The notes under the pieces are model-generated. The model did not search any database. It saw only the letters and a program-made list of their open reading frames with translations, and had not been told where the DNA came from. Below are positions 8,493-17,196 of a stretch of DNA of 64,000 nt, in pieces (the first letter of the stretch is position 1; every line of letters begins with the position of its first letter). The position numbers and the translations under genes are program-made. Source of the stretch: Scandinavium manionii (GTDB lineage: Bacteria; Pseudomonadota; Gammaproteobacteria; Enterobacterales; Enterobacteriaceae); assembly GCF_024764775.1 (NCBI RefSeq), contig NZ_JALIGC010000033.1:128508-192507 (forward strand). Reading direction: 5' to 3'.

Positions 8493-9857
8493 GTGATTAG
8501 TATATTCGACATGTTCAAGGTGGGGATTGGTCCCTCTTCCTCCCATACTGTAGGCCCGATGAAGGCCGGTAAGCAGTTCGTCGATGACCTGGTCGAAAAG
8601 GGAATGATCGATGATGTGACCCGCGTGGCGGTGGACGTTTATGGTTCACTGTCATTAACTGGTAAGGGTCACCATACCGATATCGCGATCATCATGGGTC
8701 TGGCGGGCAATATGCCGGATACCGTCGATATCGACGCGATCCCGGCCTTTATCCGCGACGTACAAATTCGCGGACGTCTGCTGCTGGCGCAAGGTCGCCG
8801 CGAAGTCGATTTCCCGCAGGATGACGGCATGCGTTTTCGTAGCGACAATCTGTCACTGCATGAGAACGGGATGTCCATCCATGCGTTTGCCGGTGACACC
8901 GTCATCTACAGCAAAACCTATTACTCCATCGGCGGCGGTTTTATCGTCGATGAGGAGCATTTCGGCCAGGACATGAGCGGTGACGTTAGCGTCCCCTATC
9001 CATTCAAATCGGCGAAAGAGATGCTCGACTACTGCAAAGAAACTGGCCTGTCACTTTCCGGCATGGTGATGCAGAACGAGCTGGCGCTGCACAGCAAAAA
9101 AGAGATTGAAGACTATTTTGCCAACGTCTGGCAGGCCATGCGCGCCTGTATCGATCGCGGAATGAACACCGAAGGCGTGCTGCCTGGCCCACTGCGCGTT
9201 CCGCGTCGTGCTGCTGCTTTGCGCCGTATGCTGGTGAGCCAGGACAAAACCAACAGCGACCCGATGACGGTGGTGGATTGGGTAAACATGTTCGCGCTGG
9301 CGGTTAACGAAGAAAACGCTGCCGGTGGGCGTGTAGTCACTGCCCCAACCAACGGTGCCTGCGGTATCGTTCCGGCGGTGCTGGCCTATTACGATCACTT
9401 CATCGAACCGGTGAGCCCGGAAAGTTATATTCGTTACTTCCTGGCTTCCGGTGCGATTGGCGCCCTGTATAAAATGAACGCGTCGATTTCAGGTGCGGAA
9501 GTGGGCTGTCAGGGTGAAGTCGGCGTGGCCTGTTCCATGGCGGCCGCTGGTCTTGCCGAACTGCTGGGCGCAAGTCCTGAGCAGGTGTGCGTGGCGGCGG
9601 AAATCGGTATGGAGCATAACCTTGGTCTGACATGCGACCCGGTTGCCGGTCAGGTTCAGGTGCCGTGCATAGAGCGTAACGCCATCGCTTCGGTGAAGGC
9701 TATCAATGCCACGCGTATGGCAATGCGCCGTACCAGCGAGCCGCGCGTTTCTCTCGATAAAGTGATTGAAACCATGTACGAAACTGGCAAAGACATGAAC
9801 GCTAAATACCGTGAAACATCGCGGGGCGGTCTGGCCATAAAAGTACAATGTGATTAA
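8493..9857 (+). CDS. sdaA: L-serine ammonia-lyase SdaA
   Basis: SdaA is an oxygen-labile [4Fe-4S] enzyme that deaminates L-serine to pyruvate. The 454-residue protein has the beta-domain signature DMFKVGIGPSSSHTVGPMKA at the N-terminus and the catalytic domain with TAPTNGACGIVPAV near 282-295, GAEVGCQGEVGVACSMAA near 330-347, and GLTCDPVAGQVQVPC near 379-393; the cysteines in these motifs include the cluster ligands. The start is GTG at 8493 with AGGAG upstream. Length equals E. coli SdaA. A strong terminator follows. In E. coli the gene is Lrp-repressed; I could not identify an Lrp site by eye. Confidence 0.96.
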   Translation: MISIFDMFKVGIGPSSSHTVGPMKAGKQFVDDLVEKGMIDDVTRVAVDVYGSLSLTGKGHHTDIAIIMGLAGNMPDTVDIDAIPAFIRDVQIRGRLLLAQGRREVDFPQDDGMRFRSDNLSLHENGMSIHAFAGDTVIYSKTYYSIGGGFIVDEEHFGQDMSGDVSVPYPFKSAKEMLDYCKETGLSLSGMVMQNELALHSKKEIEDYFANVWQAMRACIDRGMNTEGVLPGPLRVPRRAAALRRMLVSQDKTNSDPMTVVDWVNMFALAVNEENAAGGRVVTAPTNGACGIVPAVLAYYDHFIEPVSPESYIRYFLASGAIGALYKMNASISGAEVGCQGEVGVACSMAAAGLAELLGASPEQVCVAAEIGMEHNLGLTCDPVAGQVQVPCIERNAIASVKAINATRMAMRRTSEPRVSLDKVIETMYETGKDMNAKYRETSRGGLAIKVQCD

Positions 9858-9865
9858 TACTCTCT

Positions 9866-9898
9866 CGCCCATCTCCTGTTGATGGGCGATTTTTTCTT
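9866..9898 (+). terminator. Terminator after sdaA
   Basis: CGCCCATC and GATGGGCG form an 8-bp stem with a 7-base loop, followed by ATTTTTTCTT. Confidence 0.9.
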
Positions 9899-9985
9899 GT
9901 TCTGACCGCATTTTATCCACAGGGCACTACACTTGCTCTGTTGTCGCTAACATTCTGGTTGGCGATCGCCTGGTGAGCGTCAGTC

Positions 9986-11578
9986 ATGCAAACAGCCCAA
10001 AATCTGATTAAGAGATACCGCCGCAAGCGGATCATCGTCTGTCTGATGGTCGCTGTTGCTACCCTCCTTTTGACCTTCGGCCTGCGATTTATTTCACAGC
10101 GCAACTTAAATCAGCAACGCATCGATGCCTACGCGATTCATGCGGTAGAAAGTCTCGATAAAATTTTAATCCCCCTGGCCGGAAAGCAGTATGAATTGAT
10201 CAACCTCGTGGGCCAGCCTTGCGAAGTAGCGCATTTGCCTATTCGCAAACAGGCCGCTGCGTTGCAGACGCTGCGCTCCATCGCCCTGGTTAAATCCGGG
10301 GTTCTGTACTGTTCCAGCGTATTCGGCGACAGGGATGTGGTTTTACGTCAGCGTCTGTCTTCGCTTCCCGCCCCTCAGCCGCAGCTGATGCTGTCCACGG
10401 ACCAAACCCTACTGAAAGGCTCACCAATTCTGATTCAATGGTATCCCGCGTCGCAGGACGGCGAAGACGGCGTGCTGCTGACGATCAATATTGATTTACT
10501 CAGCTCGCTGCTGCTGGAGGCGCAGGAGCCTCTGATCCGGCGGGTTGTTGTCTCCGTCGGGAACCGTTATTACAGCGAATCGCAGGGCATCAGCGATAAC
10601 CTTCAGCTTGCCGGCGATGAAAGACTTGTCAGCCGACGTTCCGAACTTTTCCCTTTCAGCATCAGCGTCTCTACGCCGGGTGCATCCAGTCTGGCGCTGA
10701 AAGATCTGCCTTCCCAGGCCCCGCTGGCGGTGATCCTGACGCTGGTACTGACTACCGTCGCGTGGATTGCCACCGCCGGGCGCATGAGTTTTTCACGTGA
10801 AATCACCCTCGGTATGGCCCGCCGTGAGTTTGAGCTTTACTGTCAGCCACTGCTCGATACGCGCACGCAGCAATGCACCGGCGTTGAAATTTTATTACGC
10901 TGGAATAACCCGCGGCTAGGGCGGATTTCACCCGAAGTGTTTATTCCGGTGGCCGAGCGGGAAAATCTTATCGCGCCGCTGACGCGTTATGTCCTCACCG
11001 AAACCATCCGTCAGATTGATTATTTCCCGGCCAGCCAGCAGTTTCATATCAGCATTAACGTTTCTTCCAGACATTTCCTGCAGGGCGCGCTGCTGCGAGA
11101 TGTGAACCAGTATTGGTTCTCTGCACGTCCACAGCAGCAGCTGGTGCTTGAAATCACCGAACGGGACAATTTGCAGGGTGTGGATTACCGACTAGTGCGC
11201 GAACTGCATCGCAAAGGCGTTAGGCTGGCGATTGACGATTTTGGCACCGGCAGCAGCACCCTTTCCTGGCTTGAACAGCTGCATCCGGACATTCTGAAAA
11301 TCGATAAATCCTTCACCAACGCCATCGGCACCGATGCGGTGAATTCAACGGTGACGGACATTATTATCGCGCTGGGGCAACGGCTGAACATCGAACTGGT
11401 GGCGGAAGGCGTGGAAACCCCGCAGCAGGCGCAATATTTGCGTCGTCACGGGGTACATTTTTTACAGGGTTATTTGTACGCAAAGCCGATGCCGCTGGCT
11501 GAATTTCCGCACTGGCTGTCAGGGGGAACCCCTCCACCAAAAGAACATAACGGGCATGTACTGCCCGTTATTCTGTGA
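9986..11578 (+). CDS. pdeD: CSS-EAL cyclic-di-GMP phosphodiesterase PdeD
   Basis: A 530-residue inner membrane phosphodiesterase of the CSS-motif class (formerly yoaD). An N-terminal membrane helix (about 15-35) is followed by a periplasmic domain with two cysteines in the CSS arrangement (QPCEVAHLP and VLYCSSVFGD), a second membrane helix near 245-265 (LAVILTLVLTTVAWIATA), and a C-terminal EAL domain. Catalytic elements are intact: EILLRW, NVSSRHF, EITERD, DDFGTGSS, KIDKSF and EGVET, so c-di-GMP hydrolysis is expected. In CSS-EAL proteins the periplasmic cysteines form a redox-sensitive disulfide that controls activity. It is convergent with yoaE, whose stop is 3 bases away. Confidence 0.93.
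   Translation: MQTAQNLIKRYRRKRIIVCLMVAVATLLLTFGLRFISQRNLNQQRIDAYAIHAVESLDKILIPLAGKQYELINLVGQPCEVAHLPIRKQAAALQTLRSIALVKSGVLYCSSVFGDRDVVLRQRLSSLPAPQPQLMLSTDQTLLKGSPILIQWYPASQDGEDGVLLTINIDLLSSLLLEAQEPLIRRVVVSVGNRYYSESQGISDNLQLAGDERLVSRRSELFPFSISVSTPGASSLALKDLPSQAPLAVILTLVLTTVAWIATAGRMSFSREITLGMARREFELYCQPLLDTRTQQCTGVEILLRWNNPRLGRISPEVFIPVAERENLIAPLTRYVLTETIRQIDYFPASQQFHISINVSSRHFLQGALLRDVNQYWFSARPQQQLVLEITERDNLQGVDYRLVRELHRKGVRLAIDDFGTGSSTLSWLEQLHPDILKIDKSFTNAIGTDAVNSTVTDIIIALGQRLNIELVAEGVETPQQAQYLRRHGVHFLQGYLYAKPMPLAEFPHWLSGGTPPPKEHNGHVLPVIL
11549..11569. terminator. Hairpin at the pdeD/yoaE convergent ends
   Basis: AACGGGCA / TGCCCGTT inverted repeat with a 5-base loop inside the last codons of pdeD. 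Read on the minus strand it follows the yoaE stop and is trailed by TATGTTCTTTTGG, so it may terminate yoaE. The T-tract is imperfect. Confidence 0.4.
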
Positions 11579-11581
11579 GGA

Positions 11582-13144
11582 TTATTCGTCTTCGTCTTGA
11601 ATCGAAGGTTGTTTCACGACCCGAACCAGGTCCACGCGATACGCATTGGCTTCGACAATGGTGATATCCAGCGGATGAACATGCAGCACGTCGCCGGCCC
11701 GCGGGATGTGGCCGTTAACCGCAATCACCAGTCCGGCCACCGTGGCAATATCATCATCATCACCGATGAGCAGCGTTTCCAGGCCCAGCGCCTGCTGCAA
11801 TGCATGCAGATCGGTGGAGCCTTTCACAAGCCAGCCATCGCCATCGGCAATGATTTCCGGCGTTTCGTCGGCATCCGGGAATTCACCGGCAATCGCTTCC
11901 AGGACGTCCAGCGGCGTGACCAGCCCTTGCACCATGCCAAACTCGTTGGTCACGATGACGAAGCTGCCACGAGCACGACGCAGCACCCCCAGCAGATTGA
12001 TTGGGTCAAGCGTTTCTGGCACCACAATCGCAGGGGAAGCTGAGGCCATCGCCGCCACGTCTTCACCGGACTCCAGCGCCACCAGCATTTCTTTGGCACG
12101 CACGATGCCGATGATTTCATCCAGCTCTCCGCGACACACCGGGAACAGGCTGTGCGGGGATGACAGCAGCTGCTGGCGGATTTCATCTACGCTAAGGTTC
12201 GCATCCACCCAGCTGATTTCGCCGCGCGGGGTCATGATACTGCGCAACGAACGCGATGCCAGGGTCAGCACGCCGTTAATCATGTAACGTTCTTCATCCG
12301 CAAACGCACCTTCCGGCACCGGGACAGCAACCGGATTTTCGGTATCGTGCTGAACCACGTTTTGCTTGCGGCCCCCCATCAGACGCAAGATTGCATCGGC
12401 GGTACGGGCACGCAGCGGGACATTCGACTGATGGCGAATGAAGTTGCGACGGGCAATCTGGTTAAACAGCTCGATGATAATCGAGAAGCCAATCGCGGCG
12501 TACAGGTAGCCTTTAGGAATATGGAAGCCGAAGCCTTCCGCGACCAGGCTCAGGCCTATCATCAGCAGGAAACTCAGACACAGTACTACCACCGTCGGAT
12601 GCTGGTTGACGAAGTTGGTCAACGGTTTCGACGCCATTAACATCACCGCCATCGCGATAACTACCGCCGCCATCATCACCGGCAGATGGTTCACCATCCC
12701 CACGGCGGTAATCACCGCATCGAGGGAGAACACCGCGTCCAGCACCACAATCTGCAACACCACTACCCAGAAACTGGCATAGCCTTTCCCGTGGCCGTCG
12801 TCATGCTGACGGTTTTCAAGCCGCTCATGCAGTTCAGTCGTCGCCTTGAACAGCAGGAAGATCCCCCCCAGCAGCATGATCAAGTCACGCCCGGAGAATG
12901 CGTATTCCATTATGCTGAACAACGGCTGAGTCAGCGTTACCATCCACGAGATAACCGACAGCAGTCCCAGACGCATAAACAGCGCCAGCGACAGACCAAT
13001 CAGACGCGCTTTATCACGTTGTTTTGGCGGCAGTTTGTCCGCAAGAATCGCGATAAATACCAGGTTATCAATACCGAGAACAATCTCAAGCACGACCAGC
13101 GTCAGTAAACCGACCCAGATCGAAGGATCCATTAAGAGTTCCAT
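11582..13144 (-). CDS. yoaE: TerC-family membrane protein with CBS and CorC domains, YoaE
   Basis: A 520-residue protein. The N-terminal half (about 1-235) is a TerC-type membrane domain of several helices with the acidic motifs VVLEIVLGIDNLVFI and VVLDAVFSLDAVITAVGM. Then come two CBS repeats (about 300-420; IMTPRGEISWVD, LFPVCRGELDEIIGIVRAKE) and a C-terminal CorC/HlyC transporter-associated domain ending in an acidic tail. TerC relatives are linked to metal export (Alx, MntP-like roles), but YoaE's substrate is not known. I chose ATG 13144 because GCAGGAGCTGCTC precedes it; an in-frame TTG extends the frame by 5 codons. No yybP-ykoY motif was seen upstream, unlike mntP. Confidence 0.9.
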   Translation of the reverse strand: MELLMDPSIWVGLLTLVVLEIVLGIDNLVFIAILADKLPPKQRDKARLIGLSLALFMRLGLLSVISWMVTLTQPLFSIMEYAFSGRDLIMLLGGIFLLFKATTELHERLENRQHDDGHGKGYASFWVVVLQIVVLDAVFSLDAVITAVGMVNHLPVMMAAVVIAMAVMLMASKPLTNFVNQHPTVVVLCLSFLLMIGLSLVAEGFGFHIPKGYLYAAIGFSIIIELFNQIARRNFIRHQSNVPLRARTADAILRLMGGRKQNVVQHDTENPVAVPVPEGAFADEERYMINGVLTLASRSLRSIMTPRGEISWVDANLSVDEIRQQLLSSPHSLFPVCRGELDEIIGIVRAKEMLVALESGEDVAAMASASPAIVVPETLDPINLLGVLRRARGSFVIVTNEFGMVQGLVTPLDVLEAIAGEFPDADETPEIIADGDGWLVKGSTDLHALQQALGLETLLIGDDDDIATVAGLVIAVNGHIPRAGDVLHVHPLDITIVEANAYRVDLVRVVKQPSIQDEDE

Positions 13145-13583
13145 GAGCAGCTCCTGCAAACGGCACAGTCTGTCTTCGCCATGTCAAAGACCGGCGAGAC
13201 TCTCTCGGGGTGATAAAAAAGTGGGGAAGTGGCGGCAGCAAAGTGCCAGGGGGTGAACTGACGTCGGTGACGGTCCATACTTGGGCTATGCCCTATACTC
13301 CTGAGTAATTAAACGGGAAATAAACATATCAGAGACAAAAGCCATCTGGCAAAAATTTACGTCTCTTTGCACTTTTTAGATGATTTTTTGCGCCCCAAAA
13401 TTATTCCGTGTGGATGAGTAAATTACGGATCTTCATCACATTAATTATTTTTTCACTATCTAAAATAATTCACGGAAGTTATTAGAATTTTAACTCTAAC
13501 CCCCATCTGAATCGATTCGGTGAAAATCGACGGTTCATAAAACGGCAGTGGTCTTGTCGTAACGATAATAAAGGAGGTAGCAA
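13145..13583. other. Gene-free interval between yoaE and manX
   Basis: These 439 bases hold the divergent yoaE leader (left part) and the manXYZ promoter region (right part, annotated separately). No open reading frame with family resemblance was found. The left part has no recognised riboswitch. Confidence 0.7.
13420..13522 (+). promoter_or_regulatory. manXYZ promoter region with CRP-, Mlc- and Cra-like sites
   Basis: Three partial operator matches are visible. ACGGATCTTCATCACA (13425-13440) has one good CRP half-site (TCACA) and one poor one. AATAATTCACGGAAGTTATT (about 13464-13483) is an AT-rich inverted repeat like an Mlc/NagC operator. TCTGAATCGATTCGG (13506-13520) closely fits the Cra (FruR) pattern TGAATCGNTTCA. 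A -10-like TAGAAT lies at 13483-13488. CRP and Mlc control of E. coli manXYZ is established; the exact sites here are inferred. Confidence 0.45.
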
Positions 13584-14552
13584 GTGACGATTGCTATTGT
13601 AATAGGCACACATGGTTGGGCTGCAGAACAGCTGCTGAAAACAGCAGAAATGCTGTTGGGCGAGCAGGAAAACGTCGGCTGGATCGATTTCGTGCCAGGC
13701 GAGAATGCAGAAACGCTTATCGAAAAGTACAACGCACAGCTTGCGAAACTAGACACCACTAAAGGTGTGCTATTTCTCGTCGATACATGGGGTGGTAGCC
13801 CGTTCAATGCTGCCAGCCGCATTGTCGTCGATAAAGAGCATTATGAAGTTATCGCCGGGGTCAACGTTCCGATGCTGGTCGAAACCTTCATGGGCCGTGA
13901 CGATAACCCGAGCTTTGATGAACTGGTCGCAGTGGCCGTTGAAACAGGTCGCGAAGGCGTGAAAGCGCTGAAAGCGAAACCTGCCGAGAAAGCCGCGCCG
14001 GTCGCTGTGGCCGAAGCACCGAAAGCCAATGTTCCGGCAAAACCGATGGGCCCGAATGACTATATGGTTATCGGCCTTGCGCGTATCGATGACCGTTTGA
14101 TTCACGGTCAGGTCGCAACCCGCTGGACTAAAGAAACCAACGTTACCCGCATCATTGTCGTCAGTGACGAGGTCGCAGCAGATACCGTTCGTAAAACCCT
14201 GCTGACTCAGGTTGCACCTCCGGGGGTTACCGCGCACGTTGTCGATGTGGCAAAAATGATCCGCGTTTACAACAACCCGCAATATGCCGGTGATCGTGTG
14301 ATGCTGCTGTTTACCAACCCAACGGACGTTGAACGCATCGTTGAACAAGGCGTGAAAATTACCACGGTGAATATCGGTGGTATGGCCTTCCGTCAGGGTA
14401 AAACACAGGTAAACAACGCGATTTCAGTCGACGAAAAAGATATCGAAGCCTTCAATAAACTGAATGCACGCGGTATTGAACTGGAAGCACGTAAAGTTTC
14501 TACCGACCAGAGACTGAAAATGATGGATTTGATCAGCAAAGTCGGGAAATAA
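13584..14552 (+). CDS. manX: Mannose-specific PTS enzyme IIAB, ManX
   Basis: ManX is the cytoplasmic phosphotransfer subunit of the mannose/glucose/glucosamine PTS. The 322-residue protein starts MTIAIVIGTHGWAAEQLL, where His10 of the IIA domain is the phospho-acceptor from HPr. An Ala/Pro-rich linker at about 135-155 joins the IIB domain with RIDDRLIHGQVATRWTKE near 165-182, whose histidine is the second phospho-site. The start is GTG with the strong ribosome binding site AAGGAGGTAGCAA. It is the first gene of manXYZ. In E. coli the sRNAs SgrS and DicF target this mRNA. Confidence 0.96.
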   Translation: MTIAIVIGTHGWAAEQLLKTAEMLLGEQENVGWIDFVPGENAETLIEKYNAQLAKLDTTKGVLFLVDTWGGSPFNAASRIVVDKEHYEVIAGVNVPMLVETFMGRDDNPSFDELVAVAVETGREGVKALKAKPAEKAAPVAVAEAPKANVPAKPMGPNDYMVIGLARIDDRLIHGQVATRWTKETNVTRIIVVSDEVAADTVRKTLLTQVAPPGVTAHVVDVAKMIRVYNNPQYAGDRVMLLFTNPTDVERIVEQGVKITTVNIGGMAFRQGKTQVNNAISVDEKDIEAFNKLNARGIELEARKVSTDQRLKMMDLISKVGK

Positions 14553-14613
14553 CCCCCCACCCTGCTGATCACTGAATTTTCACACTTAAGGCTTATGTTA
14601 TAGGAGAAGTACA

Positions 14614-15411
14614 ATGGAGATTACCACTCTTCAGATTGTGCTGGTGTTCATCGTCGCGTGTATCGCGGGTATGGAATCCGTACTCGATGAATTTCAGTTC
14701 CACCGTCCGCTGGTGGCTTGTACCCTGATTGGTGCAGTCCTCGGCGACATGAAAACCGGTATTATCATCGGTGGTACCCTGGAAATGATCGCCCTGGGCT
14801 GGATGAACATCGGTGCGGCTGTTGCACCTGATGCGGCATTGGCATCTATCATTTCTACCGTTCTGGTTATCGCGGGCCATCAAAGCATCGGCGCCGGTAT
14901 CGCACTGGCAATCCCACTGGCAGCAGCGGGCCAGGTTCTGACCATCATCGTTCGTACTATCACCGTGGCATTCCAGCACGCGGCAGATAAGGCGGCTGAT
15001 ACAGGCAACCTGACGGCGCTCTCCTGGCTGCATGTTTCTTCTCTGTTCCTGCAAGCAATGCGTATCGCAATCCCAGCGGTTATCGTGGCTATCTCTGTAG
15101 GCACCAGCGAAGTACAGAGCATGCTGAACGCAATCCCTGAAGTGGTGACCGGCGGTCTGAATATCGCTGGCGGCATGATCGTGGTTGTTGGTTACGCGAT
15201 GGTTATCAACATGATGCGTGCTGGCTACCTGATGCCATTCTTCTATCTTGGCTTCGTTACCGCAGCATTCACCAACTTCAACCTGGTCGCCCTGGGTGTG
15301 ATTGGTGCAGTTATGGCAATTCTGTATATCCAGCTGAGCCCTAAATACAATCGTGTTGCGGGTGGCCAGGTACAGGCTGCTAACAACGATCTCGATAACC
15401 AACTGGACTAA
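14614..15411 (+). CDS. manY: Mannose PTS membrane subunit IIC, ManY
   Basis: ManY forms, with ManZ, the membrane channel of the mannose PTS. The 265-residue protein is almost entirely hydrophobic helices, starting MEITTLQIVLVFIVACIAGMES and with GTLEMIALGWMNIGAAVAPDA, typical of the IIC-man family. The ATG follows AGGAGAAGTACA. It is 61 bases downstream of manX and 12 bases before the chosen manZ start. In E. coli, ManYZ is also the lambda DNA-entry and several class IIa bacteriocin-type receptor component; that is family knowledge, not visible here. Confidence 0.96.
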   Translation: MEITTLQIVLVFIVACIAGMESVLDEFQFHRPLVACTLIGAVLGDMKTGIIIGGTLEMIALGWMNIGAAVAPDAALASIISTVLVIAGHQSIGAGIALAIPLAAAGQVLTIIVRTITVAFQHAADKAADTGNLTALSWLHVSSLFLQAMRIAIPAVIVAISVGTSEVQSMLNAIPEVVTGGLNIAGGMIVVVGYAMVINMMRAGYLMPFFYLGFVTAAFTNFNLVALGVIGAVMAILYIQLSPKYNRVAGGQVQAANNDLDNQLD

Positions 15412-15423
15412 CAGGTGAGCGAA

Positions 15424-16275
15424 ATGGTTGATATTACAAAAACAACTCAAGAGAAAAAACTCACTCAGAGCGACATCCGTGCTGTATTCCTGCGTTCGAA
15501 CCTGTTCCAGGGTTCATGGAACTTCGAACGTATGCAGGCGCTGGGCTTCTGCTTCTCCATGGTGCCGGCAATTAAACGCCTGTATCCGGAAAACAACGAA
15601 GCACGCCGTCAGGCGATTAAACGTCACCTGGAGTTCTTCAACACCCATCCATACGTTGCGGCTCCGGTTCTCGGCGTAACGCTGGCGATGGAAGAGCAGC
15701 GTGCTAACGGCGCAGAGATCGACGATGGTGCCATCAACGGTATCAAAGTTGGTCTGATGGGTCCGCTGGCCGGTGTTGGTGACCCAATTTTCTGGGGTAC
15801 TGTTCGTCCGGTATTCGCAGCCCTTGGTGCGGGCATCGCCATGAGCGGTAGCCTGCTCGGTCCACTGCTGTTCTTCATCCTGTTCAACGCCGTGCGTCTG
15901 GCAACCCGTTACTACGGCGTCGCTTACGGTTACCGCAAAGGTGTGGACATCGTTAAGGACATGGGCGGCGGCTTCCTGCAGAAATTGACAGAGGGGGCGT
16001 CAATCCTCGGCCTGTTTGTCATGGGGGCCTTGGTTAACAAGTGGACGCACGTGAACATTCCGTTGGTGGTGTCGAAAATCACCGGTTCCGACGGTCAGGT
16101 TCACGTTACCACCGTGCAGACTATCCTTGACCAGCTGATGCCAGGTCTGGTGCCACTGCTGTTGACCTTCGCCTGTATGTGGCTGCTGCGTAAGAAAGTT
16201 AACCCGCTGTGGATCATCGTTGGCTTCTTCGTCATCGGTATCGCCGGTTATGCGGTTGGCCTGCTGGGCCTGTAA
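15424..16275 (+). CDS. manZ: Mannose PTS membrane subunit IID, ManZ
   Basis: ManZ is the IID subunit of the mannose permease. The 283-residue protein shows the IID signature: LRSNLFQGSWNFERMQALGFCFSMVPAI, ALEEQ-type region (VTLAMEEQRANGAEIDDGAINGIKVGLMGPLAGVGDPIFWG) and C-terminal helices ending GYAVGLLGL. The frame opens at a GTG at 15415 (286 residues), but AGGTGAGCG is better placed for the ATG at 15424, which gives the 283 residues of the original E. coli annotation. A terminator follows. Confidence 0.95.
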   Translation: MVDITKTTQEKKLTQSDIRAVFLRSNLFQGSWNFERMQALGFCFSMVPAIKRLYPENNEARRQAIKRHLEFFNTHPYVAAPVLGVTLAMEEQRANGAEIDDGAINGIKVGLMGPLAGVGDPIFWGTVRPVFAALGAGIAMSGSLLGPLLFFILFNAVRLATRYYGVAYGYRKGVDIVKDMGGGFLQKLTEGASILGLFVMGALVNKWTHVNIPLVVSKITGSDGQVHVTTVQTILDQLMPGLVPLLLTFACMWLLRKKVNPLWIIVGFFVIGIAGYAVGLLGL

Positions 16276-16300
16276 TTACACGATTATGACTCGTATGACG

Positions 16301-16324
16301 CCGGGGGCTTGCCCCCGGTTTTTA
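16301..16324 (+). terminator. Terminator after manZ
   Basis: GC-rich hairpin CCGGGGG / CCCCCGG followed by TTTTTAT, 25 bases past the manZ stop and just before the yobD ribosome binding site. Confidence 0.85.
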
Positions 16325-16338
16325 TTTCTGGAGGTTTA

Positions 16339-16797
16339 ATGGCTATCACGGATTGGGTGCTGGTGCTGTTCATTGTGGCCCTGCTGGCCTATGCGATTTA
16401 CGATCAATTCATCATGCCGCACCTGAACGGCCCCGTGCTGCTCGCTATCCCCCTGCTCCGCCGTGGACGTGTCGATGGGATAATCTTCGTGGGCCTGGTG
16501 GCGATTCTTATTTATCAAAACGTTAATGCCAATGGCCAATTAATAACCACATGGTTATTATGTGCGCTGGCGTTAATGGGCTTATATCTGTTTTGGATCC
16601 GAACCCCAAAAATTATTTTTAAACCAGAAGGCTTTTTCTTTACCAATGTATGGATTGCCTGGCCCCGGATTAAAGAGATGAATTTATCTGAAGATGGGGT
16701 GTTGGTAATGCAATTAGAAAAACGTCGCCTTCTTGTACGCGTGCGAAATATCGACGATCTTGAACGCATCTACAAACTTGTGTCGACATCTCAATAA
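16339..16797 (+). CDS. yobD: DUF986 inner membrane protein YobD
   Basis: A 152-residue membrane protein of the UPF0266/YobD family. Three hydrophobic segments are visible at about 4-22 (WVLVLFIVALLAYAIYDQF), 45-63 (IIFVGLVAILIYQNV) and 70-90, followed by a cytosolic C-terminal domain (KIIFKPEGFFFTNVWIAW...LVRVRNIDDLERIYKL). The ATG at 16339 has GGAGGTTTA upstream and gives the E. coli length; an in-frame upstream ATG at 16309 is inside the manZ terminator. Function unknown. It may receive read-through from manXYZ. Confidence 0.9.
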   Translation: MAITDWVLVLFIVALLAYAIYDQFIMPHLNGPVLLAIPLLRRGRVDGIIFVGLVAILIYQNVNANGQLITTWLLCALALMGLYLFWIRTPKIIFKPEGFFFTNVWIAWPRIKEMNLSEDGVLVMQLEKRRLLVRVRNIDDLERIYKLVSTSQ

Positions 16798-16805
16798 GTT
16801 ACAAT

Positions 16806-16821
16806 TATAGCCATTGCTATA
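16806..16821 (+). promoter_or_regulatory. MntR-type operator 1
   Basis: Perfect inverted repeat TATAGC-CATT-GCTATA. MntR boxes of enteric bacteria have the form ATAGC-N4-GCTAT. It lies between yobD and mntP, upstream of the mntP riboswitch. Confidence 0.65.
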
Positions 16822-16848
16822 CATGAAGTTATTTTAGACAAATGATTT

Positions 16849-16864
16849 TATAGCACTGGCTATA
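16849..16864 (+). promoter_or_regulatory. MntR-type operator 2
   Basis: Second perfect inverted repeat TATAGC-ACTG-GCTATA, its centre 43 bases after that of the first, so on about the same DNA face. Confidence 0.65.
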
Positions 16865-16914
16865 TTCCAACGATTTTCACCTCATATTTATTAACGTTTT
16901 TATCACCCATAAAC

Positions 16915-16933
16915 CCAAATGAAAATCGTTATC
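16915..16933 (+). promoter_or_regulatory. Putative Fur box upstream of mntP
   Basis: CCAAATGAAAATCGTTATC agrees with the 19-base Fur consensus GATAATGATAATCATTATC at 14 positions. It also forms the right arm of an inverted repeat with AACGATTTTCA near 16869-16879. Fur-dependent activation of mntP is reported for E. coli. Confidence 0.5.
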
Positions 16934-16989
16934 AATTAGTGATTTATATAACGATTTTTTGTTATTGTTTTATTTTCTCAAATTATGTT

Positions 16990-17112
16990 AAGGTTGCGCC
17001 CGTCGTTGGGGAGTAGCCGATTTCCTTTCCCGGAAATGTACGTGTCAACATACTCGTTGCAAAACGTGGTGCGTACGGTTTATCAGCATGATGGACAGGC
17101 GAGACCATAGAC
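16990..17112 (+). ncRNA. yybP-ykoY manganese riboswitch of mntP
   Basis: The leader carries the invariant GGGGAGTAGCC (17008-17018) of the yybP-ykoY aptamer and a downstream CAGGCGAGACC (about 17096-17106), the two loop regions that together bind Mn2+. The sequence between them can fold into paired arms. The expression platform is probably 17113-17196, reaching the mntP start. This class is known from E. coli mntP and alx leaders, where Mn2+ turns expression on. Confidence 0.85.
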
Positions 17113-17196
17113 ATATCACTGCTATACGTTGGAATGACGTATGTTTACTGGGGGCAGCGGTATGTCATATGGATATTTCCCCGGTCAGGACAAGCG

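Noticed and set aside
13145..13310. Possible riboswitch in the yoaE leader
   Set aside because: TerC-family genes can have yybP-ykoY leaders, but the GGGGAGTAGC-type core is absent here.
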